A stretch of DNA of 64,000 nucleotides from Paenibacillus sp. XY044 (lineage in GTDB: Bacteria > Bacillota > Bacilli > Paenibacillales > Paenibacillaceae). Location: positions 916,065-980,064 of the forward strand of contig NZ_NQMO01000001.1 in the NCBI RefSeq assembly GCF_002257645.1. Direction: 5' to 3'. Of this stretch, positions 14,936 through 24,288 are shown piece after piece (within the stretch, counting starts at the first letter, position 1; each line of letters starts with the position of its first letter). Position numbers and translations under genes: made by a program. The notes below the pieces were generated by a model. That model ran no database searches and was not told the origin of the DNA. It saw nothing but the letters and a program-made list of their open reading frames with translations.

Positions 14936-16786
14936 TTGGAACTTCAAGTTACGAACAGCCCTTTTAATCAGGAACAGGTTGAGCTGCTCAACCGCCTGCT
15001 GCCCACATTAACCGATGCCCAGCGCATCTGGCTGAGCGGATATATCGCAGCGGCCGCAGTATCCGCAAGCGCTGTGCTGGGGACCGTTCCCGTTGCGGCG
15101 GCTGCAACCGCTCCGGCTGCGTCTCCTGTGAGCTCTGCACCGGCTGCCCCGAAAGAGGTTACCGTTTTGTACGGATCGCAGACCGGCAATTGCGGATCAT
15201 TAGCCAAGAAGGTGACCAAGAGACTGCAGGATCAGGGCTTCGAGGTCAAGCTCTCTACCATGAGCGATTTTAAACCGAACGGACTGAAAAAAGTGGAAAA
15301 CCTGCTGATTCTGGTCAGCACGCATGGCGAAGGCGATCCACCGGACAACGCCATTTCCTTCTATGAATTCCTGCACAGCAAGCGGGCGCCTCAGCTTGAA
15401 GGCATGCCGTTCGCGATACTGGCGCTGGGAGACACCTCCTATGAGTTCTTCTGCCAGACAGGTAAGGATTTTGACAAGCGGCTGGAAGAACTGGGCGGCA
15501 AGCGGCTGGTTCCGCGCGTCGATTGCGACGTGGATTTCGACGAGCCGGCGGCGGAATGGATTAACAGCGTTACGAACACGCTTGGCGAGCTTACCGGAGC
15601 CGGTGCTGCAGCGCAGGCTGTGCCTGTCACGGCAGAAACGGCGCTGGGATCCGAGGAATCGGAGTATTCCAGAACGAACCCGTTCCAGGCCGAAGTTCTG
15701 GAGAACCTCAACCTGAACGGCCGCGGTTCCGACCGCGAAACCCGGCATCTGGAAATTTCGCTAGAAGGCTCAAATCTCGAGTATGAACCCGGAGACAGCC
15801 TGGGCATATACCCGGAAAACCATCCACGGCTTGTCGACGAATTGATCGAGGCGATGGGATGGTCCGGCGAGGAATCCGTACCGGTGAACAAGAACGGGGA
15901 AGAGGCCGCGCTGCGCGAAGCGCTGCTCCGCCATTATGAAATCACCGTACTCACCAAGCCTTTGCTGGAAAAGACAGCCGCCCTCCTTTCTAACAACGCG
16001 CTGGACGAACTGCTCGCATCGGGTCACGATGAGCTGAGAGCTTACATCGAGGAACGCGATCTGATGGATCTCGTGCAGGATTATTCCTTGAAGGGAATTC
16101 CGGCCAAGGAGTTTGTGGCGATTTTGCGCAAAATTCCGGCCCGCCTGTATTCCATCGCCAGCAGCCTGAAGGCGGCGCCAGGCGAGGTGCATGTAACGGT
16201 CCGGACCGTCCGCTACGAGAACCGCGGAAGAGAGCGGTACGGCGTCTGCTCCATGCAGCTGGCCGAACGAATCGAGCCGGGATCGGCTTTGCCGGTCTAT
16301 ATCCAGCATAATCCGAACTTTAAGCTTCCGGAAAATCCGGATACCCCGATCATCCTGATCGGACCGGGCACAGGCGTTGCCCCGTTCCGCGCATTCTTAA
16401 GCGAGCGCGAAGAGACGGGGGCCGAGGGCAAGAGCTGGCTGTTCTACGGCGATCAGCATTTCGCAACCGATTTCCTGTATCAGATCGAATGGCAGCGCTG
16501 GCTCAAGGACGGCGTCCTGACGCGTATGGATGTGGCATTCTCCCGGGACTCTGATCAGAAGGTTTACGTCCAGCACCGCATGCTGGAGAAGAGCCGGGAA
16601 CTATATCAGTGGCTGCAGGAAGGGGCCGTGGTGTACGTGTGCGGCGACGAGAAACGAATGGCCCATGACGTCCATTCCACGCTGATCACGATCCTTGAAC
16701 AGGAAGGCGGTCTCAGTCCTGAGGAAGCTGCCGAATATATGATTCGCATGCAGCAGGAGAAACGTTACCAGCGGGATGTCTATTAA
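14936..16786 (+). CDS. cysJ: Sulfite reductase [NADPH] flavoprotein alpha subunit
   Basis: This protein passes electrons from NADPH through FAD and FMN to the CysI hemoprotein, which reduces sulfite to sulfide in cysteine synthesis. Domains in order: a Bacillus-type N-terminal helix region with an Ala-rich linker, a flavodoxin domain (L-Y-G-S-Q-T-G-N near residue 80), an FAD domain with R-L-Y-S-I-A-S-S near residue 405, and an NADPH domain with G-P-G-T-G-V-A-P-F-R. TTG 14936 gives the M-E-L-Q-V-T-N-S-P-F-N-Q start typical of Bacillus CysJ and follows GAGGTGG by 8 bases. An upstream ATG at 14909 lacks a site. cysI follows 37 bases later. Confidence 0.95.
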   Translation: MELQVTNSPFNQEQVELLNRLLPTLTDAQRIWLSGYIAAAAVSASAVLGTVPVAAAATAPAASPVSSAPAAPKEVTVLYGSQTGNCGSLAKKVTKRLQDQGFEVKLSTMSDFKPNGLKKVENLLILVSTHGEGDPPDNAISFYEFLHSKRAPQLEGMPFAILALGDTSYEFFCQTGKDFDKRLEELGGKRLVPRVDCDVDFDEPAAEWINSVTNTLGELTGAGAAAQAVPVTAETALGSEESEYSRTNPFQAEVLENLNLNGRGSDRETRHLEISLEGSNLEYEPGDSLGIYPENHPRLVDELIEAMGWSGEESVPVNKNGEEAALREALLRHYEITVLTKPLLEKTAALLSNNALDELLASGHDELRAYIEERDLMDLVQDYSLKGIPAKEFVAILRKIPARLYSIASSLKAAPGEVHVTVRTVRYENRGRERYGVCSMQLAERIEPGSALPVYIQHNPNFKLPENPDTPIILIGPGTGVAPFRAFLSEREETGAEGKSWLFYGDQHFATDFLYQIEWQRWLKDGVLTRMDVAFSRDSDQKVYVQHRMLEKSRELYQWLQEGAVVYVCGDEKRMAHDVHSTLITILEQEGGLSPEEAAEYMIRMQQEKRYQRDVY

Positions 16787-16823
16787 GCGCATCCTATAGG
16801 CAAGCGAGAAGGAGAGAGCAAAC

Positions 16824-18548
16824 ATGTCTGATAACAATTTGATGTCGCAGAGCAGCGCGCCCCACAGCGATGTGGAGGATATCAAACGCAGAAGCAACTA
16901 TTTGCGGGGAAGCCTGGTCGAAACGCTGAAGGATCCGATCACCGGGTCGATCCCCGAGGACGATAACCGGCTGATGAAGCATCACGGCAGTTATATGCAG
17001 GATGACCGGGACCTGCGGAATGAACGGCAGAAGCAGAAGCTTGAGCCGGCTTACCAGTTTATGCTTCGGGTACGTGCATCAGGCGGCGTTGTCACTCCGC
17101 AGCAGTGGCTGATGATGGACCGGATTTCCCAGAAGTACGGAAACGGGACGATCCGCCTGACGACGCGCCAATCGTTTCAGCTGCACGGGGTACTGAAGTG
17201 GAACCTCAAGAGCACGATCCGCGAAGTGAACGAATCGCTGCTCAGCACGCTGGCCGCCTGCGGCGACGTGAACCGGAACGTCATGTGCAATCCGAATCCG
17301 TACGAGTCGGAGATTCATTCGGAAGTGTACGATTGGGCCCGCAAGCTGAGTGCCCATTTGGATCCGCGGAGCCGGGCCTATTATGAGATCTGGCTTGACG
17401 AAGAAAAGGTCGTGGACAGCCACGATCATGACGTGGAACAGGAGCCGATCTACGGGCATGTATACCTGCCGCGCAAGTTCAAGATCGGCATGGCGGTCCC
17501 GCCTTCCAACGATGTCGACGTATTTTCGCAGGACCTCGGCTTGATTGCCATCGTGGAAGACGGACGTCTGGCTGGATTCAACGTTTCCGTCGGCGGCGGC
17601 ATGGGGATGACCCACGGGGATCTGGCCACATATCCGCAGGTGGGGCAGGTCATTGGGTTTTGCACGCCGGAGCAGGTGATCGATCTGGCGGAGAAAACCG
17701 TGACGATCCAACGCGACTACGGCGACCGTTCCGTCCGGAAACATGCGCGCTTCAAGTATACGATCGACGACCGCGGCATCGACTGGTTTATCCAGGAGCT
17801 GAGCGCGCGCCTCGGCTGGGAGCTGGAGCCGGCAAGGCCGTTCCATTTCGAAAGCAACGGCGACCGGTACGGTTGGGTCAAAGGCAGCAACGGTAAATGG
17901 CATTTGACCCTCTTTATCCAAAACGGACGAATCAAGGACGAAGAAGGGTATGAGCTGATGACCGGCTTGCGGGAAATCGCCAAGGTTCATACGGGGGATT
18001 TCCGGCTCACGCCGAACCAGAACCTGGTCATCGGCAATGTGAGCAGCCAGAAAAAGAAGAAGATCACCGAATTGGTGCAGCAGTACGGACTGACCGACGG
18101 CATCCACTATTCGGCGCTGCGCCGTAACTCTATGGCGTGCGTGGCCTTGCCAACCTGCGGTCTGGCGATGGCTGAATCCGAACGCTACCTGCCAACGCTG
18201 CTCGGCAAAATCGAGCCGCTGCTGGAGGAAGCGGGGCTCCGCGAAGAGGAAATCGTCATCCGGATGACGGGCTGCCCGAACGGCTGCGCGAGACCGGCGC
18301 TGGCGGAAATCGCCTTTATCGGCAAGGCGCCGGGCAAATACAACATGTATCTCGGCGGCGGGTTCGCCGGGGAGCGCCTGAACAAGCTCTATAAAGAAAA
18401 TATCGGCGAGGCTGAAATTCTCGACTCCCTGAAGCCGATCATTTCCCATTATGCGAAGGAGCGGCACAACGGCGAGCATTTCGGTGATTTTACCATCCGT
18501 GCCGGGTATGTGAAGGAAGTCCGCTCGGGTCAATTTTTCCACGCCTGA
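16824..18548 (+). CDS. cysI: Sulfite reductase [NADPH] hemoprotein beta subunit
   Basis: This subunit carries siroheme and a [4Fe-4S] cluster and catalyses the six-electron reduction of sulfite to sulfide. The cluster cysteines are all present: Cys439-x5-Cys445 and Cys484-x3-Cys488 ([10 protein letters not shown]). The first half holds the expected [11 protein letters not shown] segment. The length of 574 residues is usual. GAAGGAGAGAG precedes ATG 16824. It is co-transcribed with cysJ and followed by a very strong terminator. Confidence 0.96.
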   Translation: MSDNNLMSQSSAPHSDVEDIKRRSNYLRGSLVETLKDPITGSIPEDDNRLMKHHGSYMQDDRDLRNERQKQKLEPAYQFMLRVRASGGVVTPQQWLMMDRISQKYGNGTIRLTTRQSFQLHGVLKWNLKSTIREVNESLLSTLAACGDVNRNVMCNPNPYESEIHSEVYDWARKLSAHLDPRSRAYYEIWLDEEKVVDSHDHDVEQEPIYGHVYLPRKFKIGMAVPPSNDVDVFSQDLGLIAIVEDGRLAGFNVSVGGGMGMTHGDLATYPQVGQVIGFCTPEQVIDLAEKTVTIQRDYGDRSVRKHARFKYTIDDRGIDWFIQELSARLGWELEPARPFHFESNGDRYGWVKGSNGKWHLTLFIQNGRIKDEEGYELMTGLREIAKVHTGDFRLTPNQNLVIGNVSSQKKKKITELVQQYGLTDGIHYSALRRNSMACVALPTCGLAMAESERYLPTLLGKIEPLLEEAGLREEEIVIRMTGCPNGCARPALAEIAFIGKAPGKYNMYLGGGFAGERLNKLYKENIGEAEILDSLKPIISHYAKERHNGEHFGDFTIRAGYVKEVRSGQFFHA

Positions 18549-18607
18549 TTGCATAAGTAACCGGATCGACAGCGACACGGGACGGTTCGGGCGGTCGAGA
18601 CGGCAAC

Positions 18608-18644
18608 GCAAAAAGTGCAGTCCCCAGTGGACTGCACTTTTTGC
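18608..18644. terminator. Strong bidirectional terminator after cysJI
   Basis: A perfect 16-bp stem (18608-18623 with 18629-18644) with A and T runs forming part of the stem serves cysI on the plus strand and the convergent PAP2 gene on the minus strand. Confidence 0.85.
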
Positions 18645-18667
18645 TGTTTATGAGGCTTTTGAAGAAC

Positions 18668-19204
18668 TCATAGACTGATCATGGCGATAGTGAGCACGCC
18701 CGTCATGCTGCCGACAAAGCTGCCGACCAGACAGTCCGATGGATAGTGCAGCCCAAGATAGATCCGTGAAATACTGACGATGAGTGCAATAAGAATGAGT
18801 GAGACGGCGACCCAAGAGCCCATAAACAGAAACGGCGTAATGATGGAAAAGATGGCCGTCGAATGTCCGGACGGGAACGAGGGGTCCTTCAGCGGATTTT
18901 TCCCGACCCTAACGCCTTCGAGGGCGAGGTAAGGCCGAATCCGCCGGACTTTACGTTTAATCAGGGTCGTAATCAAAAAGCTGAGGGCCAGCGCGGCTAA
19001 GCTTTGCAGACTGGTTGTCCGCCACGGCTCGGGAGCGAACAGCGCCACGGACAGCGTCAGGGTGATCGTGAACAGCGCTCCGCCCAGGTGGGTCAGCGTC
19101 CGCAGCGCAGCATTGAGCAGGGACGGATTCTGGATGCGGTTAATCCAGTGGAATACACGGCGGTCCCAGCCGTGCGCCCGCTCCATATAACGGGTGATGA
19201 TCAT
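18668..19204 (-). CDS. PAP2 family membrane phosphatase
   Basis: This 178-residue protein has several membrane helices and the three PAP2 motifs: K-R-K-V-R-R-I-R-P (K-x6-R-P), P-S-F-P-S-G-H with the catalytic His, and S-R-I-Y-L-G-L-H-Y-P-S-D (S-R-x5-H-x3-D). Such enzymes remove phosphate from lipid phosphates or diphosphates at the outer membrane face. BcrC-type members recycle undecaprenyl diphosphate. ATG 19204 is chosen because GAGGAGG lies 8 bases before it. It is the second gene after the DedA gene (60-base gap), which suggests a joint role in lipid carrier turnover. Confidence 0.85.
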   Translation of the reverse strand: MIITRYMERAHGWDRRVFHWINRIQNPSLLNAALRTLTHLGGALFTITLTLSVALFAPEPWRTTSLQSLAALALSFLITTLIKRKVRRIRPYLALEGVRVGKNPLKDPSFPSGHSTAIFSIITPFLFMGSWVAVSLILIALIVSISRIYLGLHYPSDCLVGSFVGSMTGVLTIAMISL

Positions 19205-19264
19205 TCGTAGATCCTCCTCTAAATATGTTTTTTTGCATGGAGTACGGTCGTCAAACAATTAAGC

Positions 19265-19882
19265 TTAATGCCCCGAATGAACCTTGGAGCGCTTGCGCCA
19301 TTTTAGATAGACGTACACGACCAGAATGGCGAACACGGCGGCAACGACATATTTGAGAAAATGCTCCGTCCAGGTCAGGACAAGCTGCCATTGATTGCCG
19401 AAAATGTAACCGATCCCGACGAAGACGGTAACCCAGAGTGCGGATCCCGTATAAGCGTACAAGGCAAAGGTACGGTAGGGGACGCGGATAATCCCGGTGA
19501 AGTAGCCGATAAACTGCCTGACCCCCGGAATGAAATAACTGAACAGCAGCAATTTATTGCCGTATTTGTGATATACCCGGGCCGTCTTTTCCACATGCTC
19601 CGGTTTTAGAAAAAGCCATCTCCCATAGCGCTCGATGAGCGGTTGACCCAGCTTGTACCCAATCAAGTAAGTCGCCGTCAGCCCGACGATGGAGCCGAGG
19701 TAAGCGGCACCTAAGGCCGGTAGCAGGTGCAGCACGCCTTTATAGGACAAATACCCGGTGTAGGTAAGCGTCGTATTGCCTGGCGGGATCGGCAGGGCGA
19801 TGGCATCGAGCGGAAGTCCGAGCAGCAGGACCCAATATCCGTACTGTCCGAACAGCTGCTCGATATATCCCAGCACATCCAT
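19265..19882 (-). CDS. DedA family membrane protein
   Basis: This 205-residue DedA/SNARE-associated family protein has the family signature: the early P-I-P-P-G-N-T motif in the E/D-rich re-entrant loop, G-x-x-x-G-Y-x-x-G-x, and F-S-Y-F-I-P-G-V-R-Q-F near residue 118 with the conserved Arg. DedA proteins move lipids across the membrane, and in B. subtilis UptA recycles undecaprenyl phosphate. ATG 19882 follows AAAGGAG by 6 bases. The PAP2 gene lies directly downstream on the same strand. Confidence 0.87.
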   Translation of the reverse strand: MDVLGYIEQLFGQYGYWVLLLGLPLDAIALPIPPGNTTLTYTGYLSYKGVLHLLPALGAAYLGSIVGLTATYLIGYKLGQPLIERYGRWLFLKPEHVEKTARVYHKYGNKLLLFSYFIPGVRQFIGYFTGIIRVPYRTFALYAYTGSALWVTVFVGIGYIFGNQWQLVLTWTEHFLKYVVAAVFAILVVYVYLKWRKRSKVHSGH

Positions 19883-20205
19883 AGGAATCTCCTTTATCAT
19901 GTTTATACTTGTGCTTTCTATCCTAATTAGCAGAGATTAAGAAGCGATAAACAGGAAGCTTAAGAAAGTATTAAGCCGTCTGCCCGATTTCTTAACATTC
20001 CGGAATAATTTGTATTCCCATCATACGCAAATTTTTATCCGAACAAAACCGTCTTCGGTTGGGGCGGAAACCCGCCTTAAGACTAGGTTTTCCGTGTGAC
20101 GCTATTTTATATAAAATTGTCGTAATATTATACTGTATTAACGGTTTTTCATGTGATAGATTAAGGGCATGATGTCTTAATATTAAATACTGAGGAGCGC
20201 TGGAT
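19883..20205. other. Divergent intergenic region between DedA and Gfo/Idh/MocA genes
   Basis: This 323-base AT-rich region holds the promoters of both units. The only clear dyad is GCTTAA-N7-TTAAGC at 19958-19976 on the DedA side. A GGCGG-AAA-CCCGCC mini-hairpin occurs near 20059. I see no coding sequence or known riboswitch. Confidence 0.35.
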
Positions 20206-21207
20206 ATGATCAGAATCGGTAAAATTAGCTATTGGCATGTGCATGCATGGGATTATACGAAACAAGCTGAGGCTCATCCGGGTGCGGAAATCGTGGCCGT
20301 ATGGGATGAAAACCCGCAGCGGGGACAAGAAGCCGCGGATAAGCAGGGCGTTGCTTTTTATGCTTCATTGGATGAAATGCTCAGTCGTGACGATATCGAC
20401 GGAGTCATCGTGGATGCGCCAACCAACATGCACCGAGAAGTCATGATCAAAGCCGCAGAAGCCGGCAAGCATATCTTTACGGAAAAGGTTATTGCCGCAA
20501 CGCTGGGCGAGGTTAACGACATTATTGCGGCCGTGGAGAAAAATAACGTGAAGCTGACCGTGTCCCTTCCTAGACTGAACGACGGTTATACGCTGGCGAT
20601 TCGGGAACTATTGGACCAGGAGCTCCTGGGCAAGGTTACATATGTACGCGTCCGGCTGTCCCATAACGGTGCAACGGCGAATTGGCTGCCTTCGCATTTC
20701 TATAAGAAAGAAGAGACGCTCGGCGGCGCCCTGATCGATCTTGGATGCCATCCGATGTACTTGACGCGCCTCTTCTTAAGAGAAGAGCCTGTAGACGTGA
20801 GCGCGCAATTTGGATACATAACCGGAAAAGATGTGGAAGATAATGCGGTAGCGACGTTGTCTACGGCATCGGGTGCGGTAGGCGTCGTCGAAGCCGGCTT
20901 CGTGAACAACTTTTCTCCATTTACCGTAGAGGTGCACGGCACCGAAGGAACGATCCTGTTCGGAACGCCGGACAGCAAACTGCTTCTTCGTACGACACGC
21001 AATGATGAATACAAGGATGCCTGGGTCGAAATTCCGGTTCCGGCCAACCGCGAAAGCGCGTTTGAGCAGTGGATCAGCCATATCGAACAAGGCACGACCG
21101 CCGATGAGAATATCGCAATGGCGATCGAATTGACGAAGCTCATGGAAGCGGCCAATCTGTCGAATGCGGAGCGCCGCGCCGTTAAACTGAACGAGCTGCA
21201 AGGCTAA
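20206..21207 (+). CDS. Gfo/Idh/MocA family oxidoreductase
   Basis: This 333-residue protein has an N-terminal Rossmann domain (I-R-I-G-K-I-S-Y-W-H-V-H) and a C-terminal alpha/beta domain. The usual E-K-P motif appears as T-E-K-V-I-A near residue 93, and the active-site segment reads D-L-G-C-H-P-M-Y. Family members oxidise or epimerise sugars and polyols with NAD(P). The glycine-poor nucleotide motif with H-V-H is typical of a sugar-dehydrogenase-like subgroup. It is followed by an AraC regulator and a second Gfo/Idh/MocA gene, probably one catabolic locus of unknown substrate. Confidence 0.85.
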   Translation: MIRIGKISYWHVHAWDYTKQAEAHPGAEIVAVWDENPQRGQEAADKQGVAFYASLDEMLSRDDIDGVIVDAPTNMHREVMIKAAEAGKHIFTEKVIAATLGEVNDIIAAVEKNNVKLTVSLPRLNDGYTLAIRELLDQELLGKVTYVRVRLSHNGATANWLPSHFYKKEETLGGALIDLGCHPMYLTRLFLREEPVDVSAQFGYITGKDVEDNAVATLSTASGAVGVVEAGFVNNFSPFTVEVHGTEGTILFGTPDSKLLLRTTRNDEYKDAWVEIPVPANRESAFEQWISHIEQGTTADENIAMAIELTKLMEAANLSNAERRAVKLNELQG

Positions 21208-21245
21208 CCATTACAGAACTTTTCAGACATAAGGATGTTGCTGCA

Positions 21246-22190
21246 ATGATGAATAATTTTCCATATGAAATTATGCAGGGACGCCAAGATGCATTGGAGC
21301 GTCTGGATTTGCGCATCTATTGGGGAAATTATGAGATTCGGGTTATACGTTTTCACTTGACTACTTTTCCTCCAGGGAAAATCGTGTCCTTTCATAAGCA
21401 TGCCGAGTTTGAATTACACTTCATTCCTCGCGGCAAGGGAACGGTGATCCTGGTGGATGAACCTTATGCTCTTCAGGAGGGCATGTTCTATCTGACGGGT
21501 CCGGAGGTGCTGCATTACCAGGAAGCGGATCCGGAGGAATCGATGGATGAGCTGTGCCTGCACGTGGACATCAGGGATCTGTCGCAGGCACCGGATTCCG
21601 GCTCGCCGCGTCCATACGCCGATCCATGGGAGGCGGCCGAGGCGCATGACTGTATCGAAAAGCTGCGGTCGCTGCCGCTGAAGCCTGTGATGGATACGTA
21701 CCGGGCGATGCCGTTTTTCCTGGAAGCCTTCAACGCCTCGCAGCAAAAATATTTAGGGCTGTATACAAGTATCAAAAACTGCATCATTCAAATTCTGCTC
21801 CGCGCCGTACGCGCCTACGAGCCGGAACCGCGTGAGGCGGAGCTTCCGTCCCGGGACATGAAGGCCTACCGGTACCAGCTGGCCTTGGAGTACATCCATG
21901 CCAACTCTTCCGGCGAAGTGGTGCTGGAGGATGTGGCCGACAAGCTGCATATCAGCTCGAGACAGCTGCAGCGGATCATTAAGGATCAAGGGGGCGGGCG
22001 ATCCTTCAGCGAAATTTTGGAGGATTTCCGCCTGCAGGAAGTATGCCGCCAGCTGGTGGAGACGCGCTGGTCCATCGAGAAGATCGCCGTCCAGGGCGGA
22101 TTTTCCAGCGGAAGCTATTTGCATACCGTTTTCCGGAAAAGGTACGGCTATACGCCGTCGGAATACCGGAGAAAGAACGCGAAAGTATAG
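21246..22190 (+). CDS. AraC family transcriptional regulator with cupin sensor
   Basis: This 314-residue regulator has an N-terminal cupin-like sensor (H-K-H-A-E-F-E-L-H-F-I-P-R-G-K-G near residue 49) and a C-terminal double helix-turn-helix (about residues 210-310) ending G-Y-T-P-S-E-Y-R-R. Such proteins usually bind a sugar and activate neighbouring genes. ATG 21246 and ATG 21249 are adjacent candidates and the binding site is weak. The stop codon overlaps the AGGAGG of the following oxidoreductase gene, so these two are co-translated. Confidence 0.87.
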   Translation: MMNNFPYEIMQGRQDALERLDLRIYWGNYEIRVIRFHLTTFPPGKIVSFHKHAEFELHFIPRGKGTVILVDEPYALQEGMFYLTGPEVLHYQEADPEESMDELCLHVDIRDLSQAPDSGSPRPYADPWEAAEAHDCIEKLRSLPLKPVMDTYRAMPFFLEAFNASQQKYLGLYTSIKNCIIQILLRAVRAYEPEPREAELPSRDMKAYRYQLALEYIHANSSGEVVLEDVADKLHISSRQLQRIIKDQGGGRSFSEILEDFRLQEVCRQLVETRWSIEKIAVQGGFSSGSYLHTVFRKRYGYTPSEYRRKNAKV

Positions 22191-22205
22191 GAGGATTACG
22201 ATCTC

Positions 22206-23294
22206 GTGGGAAAAACAATTCGGATTGGCATTATCGGAAGCGGAGGCATTGCCGGAGCGCATGCCCGGGCTTACAAAGGAATCGAGGATGTTCAAGTCGT
22301 TGGGGTGGCGGACATTCTGCCTGACAAGGCGCAGCAATTTATCGAGCGCTGGGATCTGCCGGATGCAACCGGCTTTGACGACCACCGCAAGCTGCTGGAG
22401 CTGGACCTGGACGGCGTAAGCATTTGTACGCCGAACGTGGCGCATTACCGTACGACGGTGGATGCCCTGTCGGCCGGCAAAAACGTCATGCTGGAGAAGC
22501 CGATGTCGGTTACGCTGGACGAAGCGGTCGAAATGGTGCAGGTTTCCAAGAAAACCGGAAAAATGCTGAACGTCGGTTTCCAGCCGCGCTACGACCCGAA
22601 CATGGCCATCATTAAAAATATGGTGCAGAACGGGCAATTGGGCAAAGTGTATTACGTGGAAACTGGAGGCGGACGCCGCCGCGGCATGCCGGGGGGAACA
22701 TTTATCCGTCAGGATATCGCCGGCGCAGGTGCGATGGCCGACATTGGCTGCTATTCGCTGGATCTGGCGCTCAACACACTCGGTTATCCGAAGCCGCTGA
22801 CCGTTTCCGCGTACACCTCGAATTATTTTGGCACCAATCCGAAGTATCACGCGGAATCCGGACAATTTGACGTCGAAGATTTCGGTGTGGCCATGGTACG
22901 GTTCGAAGGAGACCTGGTCTTGAACTTCAAGACGTCCTGGGCGATGCATATGGACACGCTCGGAGCGACGATGTTCCTCGGCACGGATGCAGGCATGAAG
23001 GTGCTTCCGGCAGGCAGCGGGCCTTGGAGCGGGGTATGGGATGGACATGTCGGTTCCATTTCGCTGTTCCATGACATCCAGGGACATCATACGGAAAGCA
23101 ATATTCCGCTCATCAAGCACGAAATCAACGTGTTTGAGGAGAAGATCAAGGACTTCGTTCGTGCGCTGCGTGAAGGAACGCCGGCTCCGATTCCGGGAGA
23201 GGAAATTTTGCGGAATCAGGCCATTATCGACGGCATTATCCGCTCTTCGCTGACGAAGAAGGAAGTCGAGATCCATATTCCCGATCTGGTGTAG
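22206..23294 (+). CDS. Gfo/Idh/MocA family oxidoreductase
   Basis: This 362-residue protein has the classical Rossmann motif I-G-S-G-G-I-A-G-A-H-A-R-A-Y, the L-E-K-P-M-S segment near residue 97, and D-I-G-C-Y-S-L-D in the active-site region. Relatives act on myo-inositol, glucose and other sugars using NAD(P)+. The start is GTG 22206, 11 bases after AGGAGG. It differs clearly from the paralogue at 20206, so the two probably catalyse successive or opposite steps on the same sugar derivative, controlled by the AraC protein between them. Confidence 0.87.
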   Translation: MGKTIRIGIIGSGGIAGAHARAYKGIEDVQVVGVADILPDKAQQFIERWDLPDATGFDDHRKLLELDLDGVSICTPNVAHYRTTVDALSAGKNVMLEKPMSVTLDEAVEMVQVSKKTGKMLNVGFQPRYDPNMAIIKNMVQNGQLGKVYYVETGGGRRRGMPGGTFIRQDIAGAGAMADIGCYSLDLALNTLGYPKPLTVSAYTSNYFGTNPKYHAESGQFDVEDFGVAMVRFEGDLVLNFKTSWAMHMDTLGATMFLGTDAGMKVLPAGSGPWSGVWDGHVGSISLFHDIQGHHTESNIPLIKHEINVFEEKIKDFVRALREGTPAPIPGEEILRNQAIIDGIIRSSLTKKEVEIHIPDLV

Positions 23295-23335
23295 TAACAT
23301 TTGAACACGTCCGTTATTTTAACTCGCATGACTGC

Positions 23336-23383
23336 AGCAGTCCGAAACTTCCATTCTTGGATCTTCGGACTGCTTTTATTTTT
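23336..23383 (+). terminator. Terminator of the Gfo/Idh/MocA operon
   Basis: AGCAGTCCGAA (23336-23346) pairs with TTCGGACTGCT (23364-23374), followed by TTTATTTTT. Confidence 0.75.
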
Positions 23384-23480
23384 GCGATTTCATGACGTTC
23401 ACCATGTTATCTTTTTCGGGAAATAGGCAAACCTGATTTTGGGAGACCTAAAACCAGAATACAGGAGGACGAATGCAAGT

Positions 23481-24020
23481 ATGAAAAAAATGGTGATGTC
23501 CGTCTGCCTCAGCGCCGGATTCCTGCTCGGAGCCGCCGCTGCAACTCCGGCTGCTTATGCCAACTCGGAAGAGCCGCAGCTTAAGGTAAAAATCGTGGAT
23601 TCCAAAGGCGGGGAGGTGGGGACGGCCCTACTGACCCAAAAAGGGGATGCCGTTCAGATTCATATTGAAGCCGCGAATTTGCCGCCCGGCGAGCACGGCA
23701 TTCATTTCCACGAAAACGCGAAGTGCGATCCGCCTGACTTTAAAACCGCAGGTGCCCATTTCAACCCAGGGGGCAAGCAGCACGGTTTCCATAATCCGAA
23801 GGGCTATCATGCCGGAGACCTGATGAACATTCACGTGAAGCCGGATGGAACGGTAAACGCTGATCTGGAAAGCAAGTCCGTTACGCTGATGAAGGGTGCC
23901 GCCAATTCGCTCTTGAAGCCGGGCGGAACCGCGATCATCATCCACGAGAAAGCGGACGATTACGTGACCGACCCGTCGGGGAATTCAGGCAACCGGATTG
24001 CCTGCGCACGGATTGAATAG
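23481..24020 (+). CDS. sodC: Secreted Cu/Zn superoxide dismutase
   Basis: This 179-residue exported enzyme would dismute superoxide outside the cell. A signal peptide (M-K-K then a hydrophobic core, probable cleavage after A-Y-A near residue 27) precedes the SodC fold. Metal ligands appear complete: H-F-H, G-A-H-F-N-P, H-A-G-D-L with the Asp, and I-I-I-H-E-K. Both disulfide cysteines (A-K-C and I-A-C-A) and the active-site Arg before I-A-C are present. This contrasts with B. subtilis YojM, which is known to lack part of the copper site. ATG 23481 gives a proper signal peptide. The upstream in-frame start at 23439 would bury it. Confidence 0.88.
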   Translation: MKKMVMSVCLSAGFLLGAAAATPAAYANSEEPQLKVKIVDSKGGEVGTALLTQKGDAVQIHIEAANLPPGEHGIHFHENAKCDPPDFKTAGAHFNPGGKQHGFHNPKGYHAGDLMNIHVKPDGTVNADLESKSVTLMKGAANSLLKPGGTAIIIHEKADDYVTDPSGNSGNRIACARIE

Positions 24021-24065
24021 CTGAGCCCGGCCGTTGGCATTCCAGGCTGCCGATAACGATCATAT

Positions 24066-24103
24066 AAACTCCTGAAGGAACATTCCTTCAGGAGTTTTTT
24101 TGT
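24066..24103 (+). terminator. Terminator after sodC
   Basis: AACTCCTGAAGGAA and TTCCTTCAGGAGTT form a nearly perfect stem followed by seven T. Confidence 0.8.
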
Positions 24104-24288
24104 GCGAGCCGTTTCAAATGCTCAAATCGGAACGCGAATGTTATCGGTTGCAAAAAAATCGTTGCCCGGCCCATATTCCTGTGATATATTAAAACTCCTT
24201 CCATTTTTTCCACGTGATAGATCATTTCCCGCCAATGATTCTTCAGGAAGAGAATCTACCCCATCATAAAACAGGAGGAACCACTGTT

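Noticed and set aside
17079..18611. A 510-codon open frame antisense to cysI
   Set aside because: It is a shadow of a well-supported gene with cluster cysteines on the plus strand. It has no ribosome binding site and its translation is low-complexity and Arg/His-rich.
21753..23300. A 515-codon minus-strand frame across the AraC and Gfo/Idh/MocA genes
   Set aside because: It spans two recognisable plus-strand genes and the gap between them. It shows no domain.
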